Source: Asanoa ishikariensis (GTDB taxonomy: Bacteria; Actinomycetota; Actinomycetes; Mycobacteriales; Micromonosporaceae). From it: a stretch of 64,000 bases of DNA. Of this stretch, positions 16,051-24,064 are shown piece after piece. Below the pieces are notes generated by a model, which had not been told where the DNA came from, did no database searches, and saw nothing but the letters and a program-made list of their open reading frames with translations. The stretch spans positions 186,001-250,000 of the forward strand of contig NZ_FNQB01000002.1 in assembly GCF_900107455.1 (NCBI RefSeq). The letters are read 5' to 3'. The stretch's first letter is position 1. Every line of letters begins with the position of its first letter. Both the position numbers and the translations under genes were made by a program.

Positions 16051-17031
16051 ATGGGCAGCATCGTCGCCGAAAATCGCAAGAGCCTGATGCTCTTCTCCGG
16101 CCGGGGGTTTCCCGAGCTGGTCAACGAGATCGGCGAGGTGCTCGGAGTGGCGCCCACGCCGACCGACGCCTACGAGTTCGCCAACGGCGAGATCTTCGTC
16201 CGCTACCGCGAGTCCGTCCGGGGCTCCGACGCCTTCGTCGTGCAGTCCGCCGGCGAGGGTGTCAACAAGTGGGTGATGGAAACGCTGATCATGGTCGACG
16301 CGCTCAAGCGCGGTTCGGCCAAGCGGATCACCGTCGTCCTGCCCTTCTACCCGTACGCCCGGCAGGACAAGAAGCACCGCGGTCGCGAGCCGATCTCCGC
16401 GCGGCTGGTGGCCGACCTGCTCAAGCAGGCGGGCGCCAACCGGATCCTGACCGTCGACCTGCACACCGCCCAGATCCAGGGCTTCTTCGACGGTCCGGTC
16501 GACCACCTGTTCGCGATGGACATCCTGGCGGGTTACGTCGAGCGCAAGTACGCCGGCCGCCCGATGACCGTGGTCGCGCCGGACTCCGGCCGGGTCCGGG
16601 TCGCCGAGCGCTGGACCGACCGGCTGGGCGGCTGCCCGCTGGCCTTCATCCACAAGACCCGCGACCCGCTCAAGCCCAACCAGGTGGTCGCCAACCGGGT
16701 GGTCGGCGACGTCGAGGGCCGGGTCTGCCTGATCGTCGACGACATGATCGACACCGGCAGCACGATCTGCAAGGCCGCCGAGATCCTGCACGACAGCGGC
16801 GCCGCCGACGTCGTGGTCGCGGCGACCCACGCGCTGCTCTCCGACCCCGCGACCGAGCGGCTCAAGAACAGCCGGATCAGCGAGGTCGTGGTCACCAACA
16901 CGCTGCCCCTCCCCCCGGAGAAGCGCCTCGACAAGATCACTTCGCTGTCGATCGCGCCGCTCTTGGCCAGGGCCATTCGCGAGGTCTTCGACGACGGGTC
17001 CGTTACTACCCTGTTTGGTGGGCTTAGCTAA
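16051..17031 (+). CDS. prs: Ribose-phosphate pyrophosphokinase
   Basis: Forms PRPP from ribose-5-phosphate and ATP, feeding nucleotide, His and Trp synthesis. The 326-residue protein has the flexible catalytic loop RQDKKHRGREPISA (about 107-120), the cation site DLHTAQIQGFF and the PRPP-binding motif VDDMIDTGST (about 230-239). The ATG at 16051 starts MGSIVAENRKSLMLFSGRGFPELV. The gene sits directly after glmU and before a double hairpin, then rplY. Confidence 0.97.
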   Translation: MGSIVAENRKSLMLFSGRGFPELVNEIGEVLGVAPTPTDAYEFANGEIFVRYRESVRGSDAFVVQSAGEGVNKWVMETLIMVDALKRGSAKRITVVLPFYPYARQDKKHRGREPISARLVADLLKQAGANRILTVDLHTAQIQGFFDGPVDHLFAMDILAGYVERKYAGRPMTVVAPDSGRVRVAERWTDRLGGCPLAFIHKTRDPLKPNQVVANRVVGDVEGRVCLIVDDMIDTGSTICKAAEILHDSGAADVVVAATHALLSDPATERLKNSRISEVVVTNTLPLPPEKRLDKITSLSIAPLLARAIREVFDDGSVTTLFGGLS

Positions 17032-17036
17032 CAGTC

Positions 17037-17076
17037 GGGTTGAGCTTGGGCTCAACCCGCCCTCGGCGGGTTGAGC
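17037..17076 (+). terminator. Two mutually exclusive hairpins after prs
   Basis: GGGTTGAGC (17037-17045) pairs with GCTCAACCC (17050-17058). That same segment extended, GCTCAACCCGCC (17050-17061), instead pairs perfectly over 12 bases with GGCGGGTTGAGC (17065-17076) around a three-base loop. Only one hairpin can form at a time. No long U tract follows, so this may be a Rho-independent terminator of the actinobacterial type or an attenuator for rplY. Confidence 0.55.
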
Positions 17077-17278
17077 TAGTTACGGCGGCCCCGGCGGTAG
17101 GGTGCGCCGCCAGTCCGGTAGAGTATTGAGGTTGCCACGGCGAGGGTGACCCAGCTGGTTCTCAATTGCAGCCACGGGCGCCGTCATCGACGCGGTGTCC
17201 GGGCCAGCCCGCGCGCCTCCTTCGCCCGGCACCGACGCCGCTTGCACGCAGCCCAGACCAAGATCCAGGAGTTCTCCC

Positions 17279-17935
17279 GTGTCCGAGGTAAAGATCGCCG
17301 CCGAGCCCCGCACCGAGTTCGGCAAGGGTGGTGCCCGCCGCACGCGCCGTGCCGGCCTGGTGCCCGCCGTCCTCTACGGCCACGGCGAGAAGCCCAAGCA
17401 CATCGCGCTGCCCGCGCGTGAGTTCGCCGCCGCGATCCGCCACGGTGGCGCCAACCAGCTCTTCGCGTTGGAGATCAGCGACGGCACCCAGGCTCTGGCC
17501 CTGCCGAAGGCGATCCAGCGTGACCCGGTGAAGGACACCTACGAGCACATCGACCTGCTGCTCGTCCGCCGCGGCGAGAAGGTCACCGTCGACATCCCGG
17601 TGCAGCTCATCGGCGAGGCGGCGCCCGGCACGCTGGTCGTGCACGAGAGCGACACCCTGTCGGTCAGCGCCGACGCCACCCGGCTGCCGGACCACTTCGA
17701 GGTCTCCATCGAGGGCCTCGAGGCTGGTTCCAAGATCACTGCCGCGGACATCGACCTGCCGGACGGCACCGAGCTCATCGCCGACCCGGAGACCACCATC
17801 GCCGTGATCAGCGTCGCGCCGAGCGCCGAGGCGCTCGAGGGCGAGACCGCTGAGGGCGAGGAAGCCGCCGAGGGCGAGGCTGCGGCCGAGGGCGAGGCCG
17901 CGGCGAGCGAGGAGACGGCTGCCGCCGCTTCCTGA
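17279..17935 (+). CDS. rplY: 50S ribosomal protein L25 (CTC/TL5 form)
   Basis: Binds 5S rRNA in the large subunit. The N-terminal L25 domain (about 1-92) begins VKIAAEPRTEFGKGGARRTRRAGLVPAVLYG. The C-terminal TL5/CTC beta domain (about 95-185) contains VTVDIPVQLIGEAAPG. An acidic Ala/Glu tail of about 33 residues (EGETAEGEEAAEGEAAAEGE) follows and is common in actinobacteria. The GTG at 17279 has CCAGGAG as ribosome binding site. Upstream in-frame sequence is basic and unlike L25. The total is 218 residues. Confidence 0.95.
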   Translation: MSEVKIAAEPRTEFGKGGARRTRRAGLVPAVLYGHGEKPKHIALPAREFAAAIRHGGANQLFALEISDGTQALALPKAIQRDPVKDTYEHIDLLLVRRGEKVTVDIPVQLIGEAAPGTLVVHESDTLSVSADATRLPDHFEVSIEGLEAGSKITAADIDLPDGTELIADPETTIAVISVAPSAEALEGETAEGEEAAEGEAAAEGEAAASEETAAAAS

Positions 17936-17956
17936 GCAAGATTTGGTCTGCGTGTG

Positions 17957-17992
17957 AAAGGCCCCTTCCGGCACGACCGGGAGGGGCCTTTT
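17957..17992 (+). terminator. Rho-independent terminator after rplY
   Basis: AAAGGCCCCTtCCGG and CCGGgAGGGGCCTTTT form a long GC-rich stem with a five-base loop and end in a T run. It is symmetric enough to stop transcription from both directions. Confidence 0.85.
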
Positions 17993-18027
17993 CGCTAACT
18001 AGCTGCTTCCTGGGGAGAATGTAGAGC

Positions 18028-18615
18028 GTGGAAGCGACAGCGCCCTTCCTCGTGGTCGGCCTTGGCAACCCCGGTCGGGAGTACGCCAAGAACCGGCACA
18101 ACGTGGGCTTCATGGTCGCCGACCTGATCGCCGAGCGAATCGGCGCGAAGTTCGGCCGGCACCGCCGCGCGGTCGCGGACGTCGCCGAGGGGCGGCTCGG
18201 CTTCGGCGGGCCTCGCCTCGTGCTGGTCAAGCCGCTGACCTACATGAACCTCTCCGGGGGACCGGCGGTCGCGCTGGCCCAGTTCTACAAGGTGCCGCCG
18301 GAGCAGATCATCGCGGTGCACGACGAGCTCGACATCCCGTACGGGCAGATCCGGGCCAAGCTCGGCGGCGGCGAGGGTGGCCACAACGGCCTGCGCTCGA
18401 TGTCGAAGTCGCTCGGCACCAAGGACTACGCCCGCGTGCGGTTCGGCATCAGCCGGCCGCCCGGCCGGCAGGACCCGGCCGACTACGTGCTCAACGACTT
18501 CTCCGCGACCGAGCGCAAGGAGCTCGAGTTCCTGGTGGACCGGGCCGCGGATGTCGCGGAGGCGGTCTCCAGCAAGGGCGTTGAATGGGCACAAAACGCT
18601 TATAACGGATCCTGA
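18028..18615 (+). CDS. pth: Peptidyl-tRNA hydrolase
   Basis: Releases peptides from drop-off peptidyl-tRNA. The 195-residue protein shows VVGLGNPGREYAKNRHNVGF with the catalytic histidine (about H23), then LVKPLTYMNLSG, the aspartate in HDELDIPYG and the GHNGLRS loop. GTG start at 18028. The rplY-pth order is conserved with Rv1015c-Rv1014c. The gene ends 68 bases before the sugar transferase. Confidence 0.97.
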   Translation: MEATAPFLVVGLGNPGREYAKNRHNVGFMVADLIAERIGAKFGRHRRAVADVAEGRLGFGGPRLVLVKPLTYMNLSGGPAVALAQFYKVPPEQIIAVHDELDIPYGQIRAKLGGGEGGHNGLRSMSKSLGTKDYARVRFGISRPPGRQDPADYVLNDFSATERKELEFLVDRAADVAEAVSSKGVEWAQNAYNGS

Positions 18616-18683
18616 TCAAGGGCCGTATCGCCTGCCCGGTTCCGCCCGTTGTGTCTTAGGCGGCACAACCGTGGGAGGCGCGG

Positions 18684-20291
18684 ATGGAACGTGGGCGGTT
18701 CGATCCGGCGGCAGTGCGCGACCTGATGGAACGCGGCCTCGACGCCCGCGAACGAGCCACCACCCGGCCACAGCCCCCGGTCCGGACCCGACCCCAGCGC
18801 GCCCCGCGTGGTGCCGAGCTGGAACGCCGCCCCCGCAGCCTCGAGCCGCCCCGTCGGTCCCTGCGCCGGATTCCCGGCCGGCACGCCGCCCTGTCCCGCC
18901 GGGCCGCCTGGGAGTCGCGTTACCTGCGTACCCTGCTGCTCGCCGATCTCCTGGTCGGCGCCGCCGCCGGTGGGCTCGCCTTCAAGCTGCGCTTCGGCGA
19001 CGGGGTCACCAGCTACAACCGTGACTACGTGGTGCTGTCGGCGCTGCTGCCGCTGGCCCTGGTCGCCTCGCTCGGCCTGGCCCGGGTGTACGAGGCGCGG
19101 TTCCTGTTCGTCGGCACCGACGAGTACCAACGGGTGATCCGGGCGGGGCTCGGGCTGATCGCCGGCGTCGCGATGGTCTCCTATGCGCTGGAGATCCCGC
19201 TCGCCCGCTCGTACGTGCTGATCGCCCTGCCCGCCGCCACCTTCGCCACCGTCGCGGTCCGGTTCGGCCTGCGCAAACGCCTGCATCGCGCGCGCAAACG
19301 GGGTGACTGCCTGCGCCGGGTGATCGTGGTCGGGCACGAGCTCGCCGTCATCCACCTCGCCCGCCAGTTGTGCCGTGAGCGCTACCACGGGCTCGAGGTG
19401 GTCGGCGCGTGCCTGCCGCCGCAGCACGACGGCGACATCGAGCTCCCGGTGCTCGGCACCTTCGACGACGTCGCGCACGCGGTCGACGCGTCCGGCGCCG
19501 ACACGGTGATCGTGCTGTCCTGCCCCGAGATCGACGGGCAGACCCTGCGCCGGCTGGCCTGGCGGTTGGAGCGCGACGAGATCGACCTGATCCTGGCCAA
19601 CGCGCTGATCGACGTCGCCGGTGACCGCACCACGATCCGGCCGGTCGACGGCCTGCCGATGCTGCACGTGGAGCACCCGCGGCTGGAGGGCGCGGCCCGG
19701 CTCGTGAAGGAGATCGTCGATCGGCTCGGCGCCGCGGTGCTGGTCGCGCTGCTGTCACCCGTGCTGCTGGTCGTCGCCCTCTGCATCCGGATCGAGTCCA
19801 AAGGCCCGGTACTCTTCCGTCAGGTACGGACCGGCCGCGACGGCCGGGAGTTCCTGATCTACAAGTTCCGCAGCATGTACCTCGACGCGGAGGCGCGGCT
19901 GGCGGAGCTGCGACACCTCAACGAGCACGACGGCGTCCTGTTCAAGATCCGCAACGACCCGCGGATCACCCCGGTGGGACGCCGGCTGCGCCGGTTCTCG
20001 CTCGACGAGCTACCGCAGCTGTTCAACGTGCTGCTCGGCCAGATGTCGCTGGTGGGACCGCGGCCCCCGCTGCCGCACGAGGTGGCGCTGTACGCCGACG
20101 ACGTGCGACGCCGGCTCGCGGTCAAGCCCGGGATGACCGGGCTGTGGCAGGTGTCGGGCCGGTCCGACCTGTCGTGGGAGGAGGCGGTCCGCTTGGACCT
20201 GCGCTATGTGGAGAACTGGTCGCTCTCCCTCGACCTGGTGATCCTGATGCGTACCCTGGCCGCCGTCGTGCGCCCCAGCGGCGCCTACTGA
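18684..20291 (+). CDS. Polyprenyl-phosphate sugar-1-phosphate transferase (exopolysaccharide priming)
   Basis: A 535-residue WcaJ-type priming transferase that puts a sugar-1-phosphate on undecaprenyl phosphate at the membrane. A charged N-terminus (1-75) precedes four membrane segments (about 79-200) and a nucleotide-binding-like region (about 210-310). The C-terminal bacterial sugar transferase domain starts at about 339 with a membrane hairpin. Its motifs are GPVLFRQVRTGRDG, YKFRSMYLDAE, DELPQLFNVLLGQMSLVGPRP and KPGMTGLWQVSGRS. No other polysaccharide genes lie next to it; instead cysQ follows after 20 bases. The ATG at 18684 is preceded by GGGAGGCGCGG. Confidence 0.93.
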   Translation: MERGRFDPAAVRDLMERGLDARERATTRPQPPVRTRPQRAPRGAELERRPRSLEPPRRSLRRIPGRHAALSRRAAWESRYLRTLLLADLLVGAAAGGLAFKLRFGDGVTSYNRDYVVLSALLPLALVASLGLARVYEARFLFVGTDEYQRVIRAGLGLIAGVAMVSYALEIPLARSYVLIALPAATFATVAVRFGLRKRLHRARKRGDCLRRVIVVGHELAVIHLARQLCRERYHGLEVVGACLPPQHDGDIELPVLGTFDDVAHAVDASGADTVIVLSCPEIDGQTLRRLAWRLERDEIDLILANALIDVAGDRTTIRPVDGLPMLHVEHPRLEGAARLVKEIVDRLGAAVLVALLSPVLLVVALCIRIESKGPVLFRQVRTGRDGREFLIYKFRSMYLDAEARLAELRHLNEHDGVLFKIRNDPRITPVGRRLRRFSLDELPQLFNVLLGQMSLVGPRPPLPHEVALYADDVRRRLAVKPGMTGLWQVSGRSDLSWEEAVRLDLRYVENWSLSLDLVILMRTLAAVVRPSGAY

Positions 20292-20311
20292 CAAATCGAG
20301 GAGACCCCCTC

Positions 20312-21100
20312 ATGACTCCGCCGGTGATTGACGGCGCGTTCGCCCGCTGGCTGGCTGGGCGCGCCGGGGACCTGCTGCTGCGTACCCGGGAAGAGGTCGG
20401 CTTCGCCGATCCGCACGCCTTGAAGGCGGCCGGTGACAAGCTGTCACACGAGTTGATCCGCACCGAGCTGGCCCGCTGGCGGCCGGGGGACGCGGTGCTC
20501 TCCGAGGAGGACGGGGACTCCCGTGGCGCCGGCACCGATCGGCTCGCCGCCGAGCGGGTCTGGATCGTCGACCCGCTCGACGGGACCCGGGAGTTCAGCG
20601 AGGAGGGCCGCGACGACTGGGCGGTCCACATCGCGCTCTGGGGTCGGCGCGGCACCAGCCCGCACAAGCTGCTCGCCGGCGCGGTCGCGATCCCGGCACA
20701 GCACCGCACGCTGGCGACCGACTTTCCGCCCGCGTACCCGCCGTTGGGTCCGCACCCGCGCCTGCGGCTGGCCGCGAGCCGGAGCCGCCCGCCGGCCTTC
20801 CTGGCCGGTCTGGCCGCGGATCTGGACGCCGAGCTCGTGCCGATGGGCTCGGCCGGCGTGAAGATCGCCGCGGTGGTCGGCGGCGAGGTGGACGCCTACG
20901 TGCACGGTGGTGGGCAGTACGAGTGGGACTCCGCCGCGCCGGTCGCTGTGGCGACGGCCACTGGTCTGCACGCTTCCCGGATCGATGGATCCGCGCTGAA
21001 ATACAACGAGACCGATCCCCGGCTCCCGGATCTCGTGGTCTGCCGGAAGGATCTCGCACCACGGTTGCTCGCGGCGCTGCGGCAACACCTCCCGGGGTAA
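20312..21100 (+). CDS. cysQ: 3'(2'),5'-bisphosphate nucleotidase (CysQ-like inositol monophosphatase family)
   Basis: A 262-residue metal-dependent phosphatase. The family motifs are VLSEEDGD (about 67-74, metal-binding Glu), VWIVDPLDGTREF (about 88-100) and the C-terminal EWDSAAPVAVATATGL. GTREF, rather than GTxNF, points to the PAP phosphatase branch. CysQ removes 3'-phosphoadenosine 5'-phosphate produced by sulfation and PAPS reduction. Its place 50 bases ahead of cysDN supports that role. The ATG at 20312 follows GAGGAG. An inositol monophosphatase activity cannot be excluded. Confidence 0.88.
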   Translation: MTPPVIDGAFARWLAGRAGDLLLRTREEVGFADPHALKAAGDKLSHELIRTELARWRPGDAVLSEEDGDSRGAGTDRLAAERVWIVDPLDGTREFSEEGRDDWAVHIALWGRRGTSPHKLLAGAVAIPAQHRTLATDFPPAYPPLGPHPRLRLAASRSRPPAFLAGLAADLDAELVPMGSAGVKIAAVVGGEVDAYVHGGGQYEWDSAAPVAVATATGLHASRIDGSALKYNETDPRLPDLVVCRKDLAPRLLAALRQHLPG

Positions 21101-21117
21101 GCTCGCTCGGGAAAAAC

Positions 21118-21132
21118 CTAGTGAACTACTAG
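21118..21132 (+). promoter_or_regulatory. Candidate operator upstream of cysD
   Basis: CTAGT-GAACT-ACTAG is a perfect five-base inverted repeat with a five-base spacer, 18 bases before the cysD ATG. TAGACAAT just after it could be part of a -10 region. It is a plausible site for a sulfur-responsive regulator; no regulator gene is adjacent. Confidence 0.4.
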
Positions 21133-21150
21133 ACAATCCGAAGGGGTTCC

Positions 21151-22056
21151 ATGCCGCCGGCTTACCGGGTCTCCCACCTCGCGGCGCTCGAGGCGGAGAG
21201 CATCTTCGTCATGCGCGAGGTCGTCGCCGAGTTGGAGCGCCCCGTGCTGCTCTTCTCGGGCGGCAAGGACTCGATCGTGATGCTCCGGCTCGCCGAGAAG
21301 GCCTTCGCCCCGGCGCGCATCCCGTTCCCGGTCATGCACGTGGACACCGGCCACAACTTCCCCGAGGTGCTGACCTACCGCGACCGGCGGGTCGCCGAGC
21401 TCGGTCTGCACCTGGTGGTCGCCAGCGTGCCCGAGGCGCTCGAGTCGGGTCTCGTGGTCGAGCCGAGCGATGGCACGCGCAACCGGATCCAGACGCCGGT
21501 GCTGCTCGACGCGGTGGAGAAATACCGCTTCGACGCCCTCTTCGGCGGCGCCCGGCGCGACGAGGAGAAGGCGCGCGCCAAGGAGCGGGTGTTCAGCTTC
21601 CGCGACGAGTTCGGCCAGTGGGATCCCAAGAACCAGCGGCCCGAGCTGTGGTCGCTCTACAACGGCCGCCACCACTCGGGCGAGTCGATCCGGGTGTTCC
21701 CGCTGTCCAACTGGACCGAGCTGGACGTCTGGCACTACATCGCGCAGGAGCGGCTCGACCTGCCGTCGATCTACTACGCGCACGAGCGCACGGTGATCTC
21801 CCGCGACGGGATGCTGTACGCGGTCAACGAGTTCATCGCACCGCGCGGCGCCGAGCAGCCGTTCACCGCGAAGGTGCGCTACCGGACCGTCGGCGACGCC
21901 TCCTGCACCGCGGCGGTCGAGTCCGCCGCGGACACGGTCGAAAAGGTGATCGACGAAGTGGCCGCCACCCGGATCACCGAGCGCGGTGCGACCCGCGGCG
22001 ACGACCGGGTCAGCGAAGCGGCGATGGAAGACCGCAAGCGGGAGGGCTACTTCTGA
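21151..22056 (+). CDS. cysD: Sulfate adenylyltransferase small subunit
   Basis: Catalytic subunit of ATP sulfurylase, converting sulfate and ATP to APS. The 301-residue protein has the PP-loop LLFSGGKDSIVMLRLAEKAF (about 33-52), HVDTGHNFPEVLTYRD and GGARRDEEKARAKER. It ends in the conserved ATRxxERGATRGDDRxSEAAMEDRKREGYF arrangement. The ATG at 21151 has AAGGGG seven bases upstream. Its stop TGA shares one base with the ATG of cysN, so the two subunits are translationally coupled. Confidence 0.97.
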   Translation: MPPAYRVSHLAALEAESIFVMREVVAELERPVLLFSGGKDSIVMLRLAEKAFAPARIPFPVMHVDTGHNFPEVLTYRDRRVAELGLHLVVASVPEALESGLVVEPSDGTRNRIQTPVLLDAVEKYRFDALFGGARRDEEKARAKERVFSFRDEFGQWDPKNQRPELWSLYNGRHHSGESIRVFPLSNWTELDVWHYIAQERLDLPSIYYAHERTVISRDGMLYAVNEFIAPRGAEQPFTAKVRYRTVGDASCTAAVESAADTVEKVIDEVAATRITERGATRGDDRVSEAAMEDRKREGYF

Positions 22057-23348
22057 TGTCGGCACCAACCATCGCTGCCAGCGAGCAGCGCGCCATGGAC
22101 CTGCTCCGGTTCGCCACCGCGGGCAGCGTCGACGACGGCAAGTCGACCCTGATCGGCCGGCTGCTGTACGACACCAAGTCGCTGTTCACCGACCAGCTAG
22201 CCGCCGTCGAGGCGGTCAGCGCGGCGCGCGGCGACGAATACACCAACCTGGCGCTGCTCACCGACGGGCTAAGGGCCGAGCGCGAGCAGGGCATCACGAT
22301 CGACGTCGCCTACCGCTACTTCGCGACGCCGCGGCGGAAGTTCATCATCGCCGACACGCCCGGGCACATTCAGTACACGCGCAACATGGTGACCGGAGCG
22401 TCCACCGCCGACCTGGCGCTGATCCTGGTCGACGCCCGCAAGGGGCTGGTCGAGCAGTCCCGCCGGCACGCGTTCCTCTGCTCCCTGCTGCGGGTGCCGC
22501 ACCTGGTGCTCTGCGTCAACAAGATGGACCTGGTCGACTGGTCGCAGGAGGTCTTCGACCAGATCGCCGACGAGTTCACCGCGTTCGCCGCCAAGCTCGA
22601 GGCGCCCGACCTCTCGGTGATCCCGATCTCCGCGCTCAAGGGCGACAACATCGCTTCGCGCTCGGAGAAGATGCCCTGGTACGAGGGCCCGTCGCTGCTG
22701 CACCACCTGGAGCACGTGCACATCGCCTCCGACCGCAACCTGGTCGACGTGCGCTTCCCGGTGCAGTTCGTGATCCGGCCGCAGTCGACCACGGTGACCG
22801 ACTACCGCGGTTACGCCGGCCAGGTCGCCTCCGGTGTGCTCAAGCCGGGCGACGAGGTGATGGTGCTGCCGTCCGGCCTCACCAGCCGGATCGCCGCGAT
22901 CGACACCGCCGACGGGCCGGTCGCCGAGGCGTTCCCGCCGATGTCGGTGACCGTGCGCCTGGAAGACGAGATCGACATCTCCCGCGGCGACCTGATCTGC
23001 CGGCCCAACAACGCCCCGGCGGTCGCCCAGAACATCGAGGCGATGATCTGCTGGCTCGACGAGAGCAAGCCGCTGCGGGTCGGCGGGAAATACGCGCTCA
23101 AGCACACCACGCGGTCGGTGCGGGCGGTGGTCCGCGACCTGCACTACCGGCTCGACGTCAACTCGCTGCACCGCGACGAAGAAGCGGGCGAGTTGAAGCT
23201 CAACGAGATCGGGCGGCTCAAGCTGCGCACGACAGCGCCGTTGCTCGCCGATGAGTATCGCCGCAACCGCACCACAGGTGGATTCATTCTCATTGATGAG
23301 ACCACCAACCGTACGGTCGCCGCGGGAATGATCGTCGAAGCCAACTAG
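22056..23348 (+). CDS. cysN: Sulfate adenylyltransferase large (GTPase) subunit
   Basis: EF-Tu-like GTPase that drives APS formation by CysD. The 430-residue protein has G1 GSVDDGKST (about 24-32), DTPGH (about 100-104) and NKMD (about 155-158), followed by two beta-barrel domains. It stops where the GTPase ends: the C-terminal APS kinase (CysC) found fused in mycobacterial CysNC is missing, so APS kinase or direct APS reduction must be encoded elsewhere. Start ATG at 22056 overlaps the cysD stop by one base. Confidence 0.96.
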   Translation: MSAPTIAASEQRAMDLLRFATAGSVDDGKSTLIGRLLYDTKSLFTDQLAAVEAVSAARGDEYTNLALLTDGLRAEREQGITIDVAYRYFATPRRKFIIADTPGHIQYTRNMVTGASTADLALILVDARKGLVEQSRRHAFLCSLLRVPHLVLCVNKMDLVDWSQEVFDQIADEFTAFAAKLEAPDLSVIPISALKGDNIASRSEKMPWYEGPSLLHHLEHVHIASDRNLVDVRFPVQFVIRPQSTTVTDYRGYAGQVASGVLKPGDEVMVLPSGLTSRIAAIDTADGPVAEAFPPMSVTVRLEDEIDISRGDLICRPNNAPAVAQNIEAMICWLDESKPLRVGGKYALKHTTRSVRAVVRDLHYRLDVNSLHRDEEAGELKLNEIGRLKLRTTAPLLADEYRRNRTTGGFILIDETTNRTVAAGMIVEAN

Positions 23349-24064
23349 GCGCGGCGGGTGGCGGCGTAGGTGAGGGCCGCGCCCAGTAACAGCGGTGGGC
23401 CGTGGATGTTGCGGGTGGCGGTCAGGGCGACCGCCACTCCTAGCGCGGCCAGCGCGACGATCCGGCCCAGCGTTCGGTTGCCGCGGCCCGTTTCGCCGCC
23501 CATGACCAGGGCGATCTGCACGGCTGCGCCACCTACGGCTCCGATGTAGAGGGCCAGCTCTGACGCCGTGCCGAGGAGGGCGACCGACCACCACGCCACC
23601 CCGGCGGGCAGCCAGAGGTGGCGCGGGCGTAGTTCCGTGCCGGTGGCGTCGGTGCGCCAGGCCGCGGATGGGCGCAGCGGACGGGCGAGCAGCGCCACCG
23701 TGAGGGCGCCGGCCAGGCCGCAGATGGCGATGGAGTTGCCGCCGCCGGTCGGTTGCCAGGCCACCGCGATCCCCTCGGCGGCCAACCCGCAGCCCAGGTA
23801 GCACGTCGCCCAGAGCCAGCGACGCACCGTGAGCTCGGCCAGCGCACCGACCAGCAGCAGGAACAACAGGTTCGAGATCGTGCCGAACCAGCCGCCGTCC
23901 TGTACGAGCAGCGACGTGACCAACCGCCACACCTGGCCGTCGCGGATGGCGGGCGTGCGCTGCAGCGAGGTCAGTACCGCCGGGAAGGCGAACTGCGACA
24001 GGCTGAACGCCGCCGTGACCGCGAAGACGGCCAAGGTGAGCGGGATCCGCCGCGCGGCGTTCAC
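23345..24064 (-). CDS. Rhomboid-like membrane protein lacking the catalytic histidine
   Basis: A 239-residue protein with about six membrane segments and rhomboid landmarks. It has WRLVTSLLVQDGGWFGTISNLLFLLLVGALAE, then GGGNSIAICGLAGAL, which aligns with the GxSGxxFGLxGA active-serine motif and keeps the serine. In the last core helix the expected histidine (HxGG) reads ALYIGAVGG, with tyrosine instead. It therefore looks like an inactive rhomboid, an inference that needs alignment. The GTG at 24064 overlaps the galK stop (GTGA), so it is coupled to galK. It ends overlapping the cysN stop. Confidence 0.72.
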   Translation of the reverse strand: MNAARRIPLTLAVFAVTAAFSLSQFAFPAVLTSLQRTPAIRDGQVWRLVTSLLVQDGGWFGTISNLLFLLLVGALAELTVRRWLWATCYLGCGLAAEGIAVAWQPTGGGNSIAICGLAGALTVALLARPLRPSAAWRTDATGTELRPRHLWLPAGVAWWSVALLGTASELALYIGAVGGAAVQIALVMGGETGRGNRTLGRIVALAALGVAVALTATRNIHGPPLLLGAALTYAATRRA

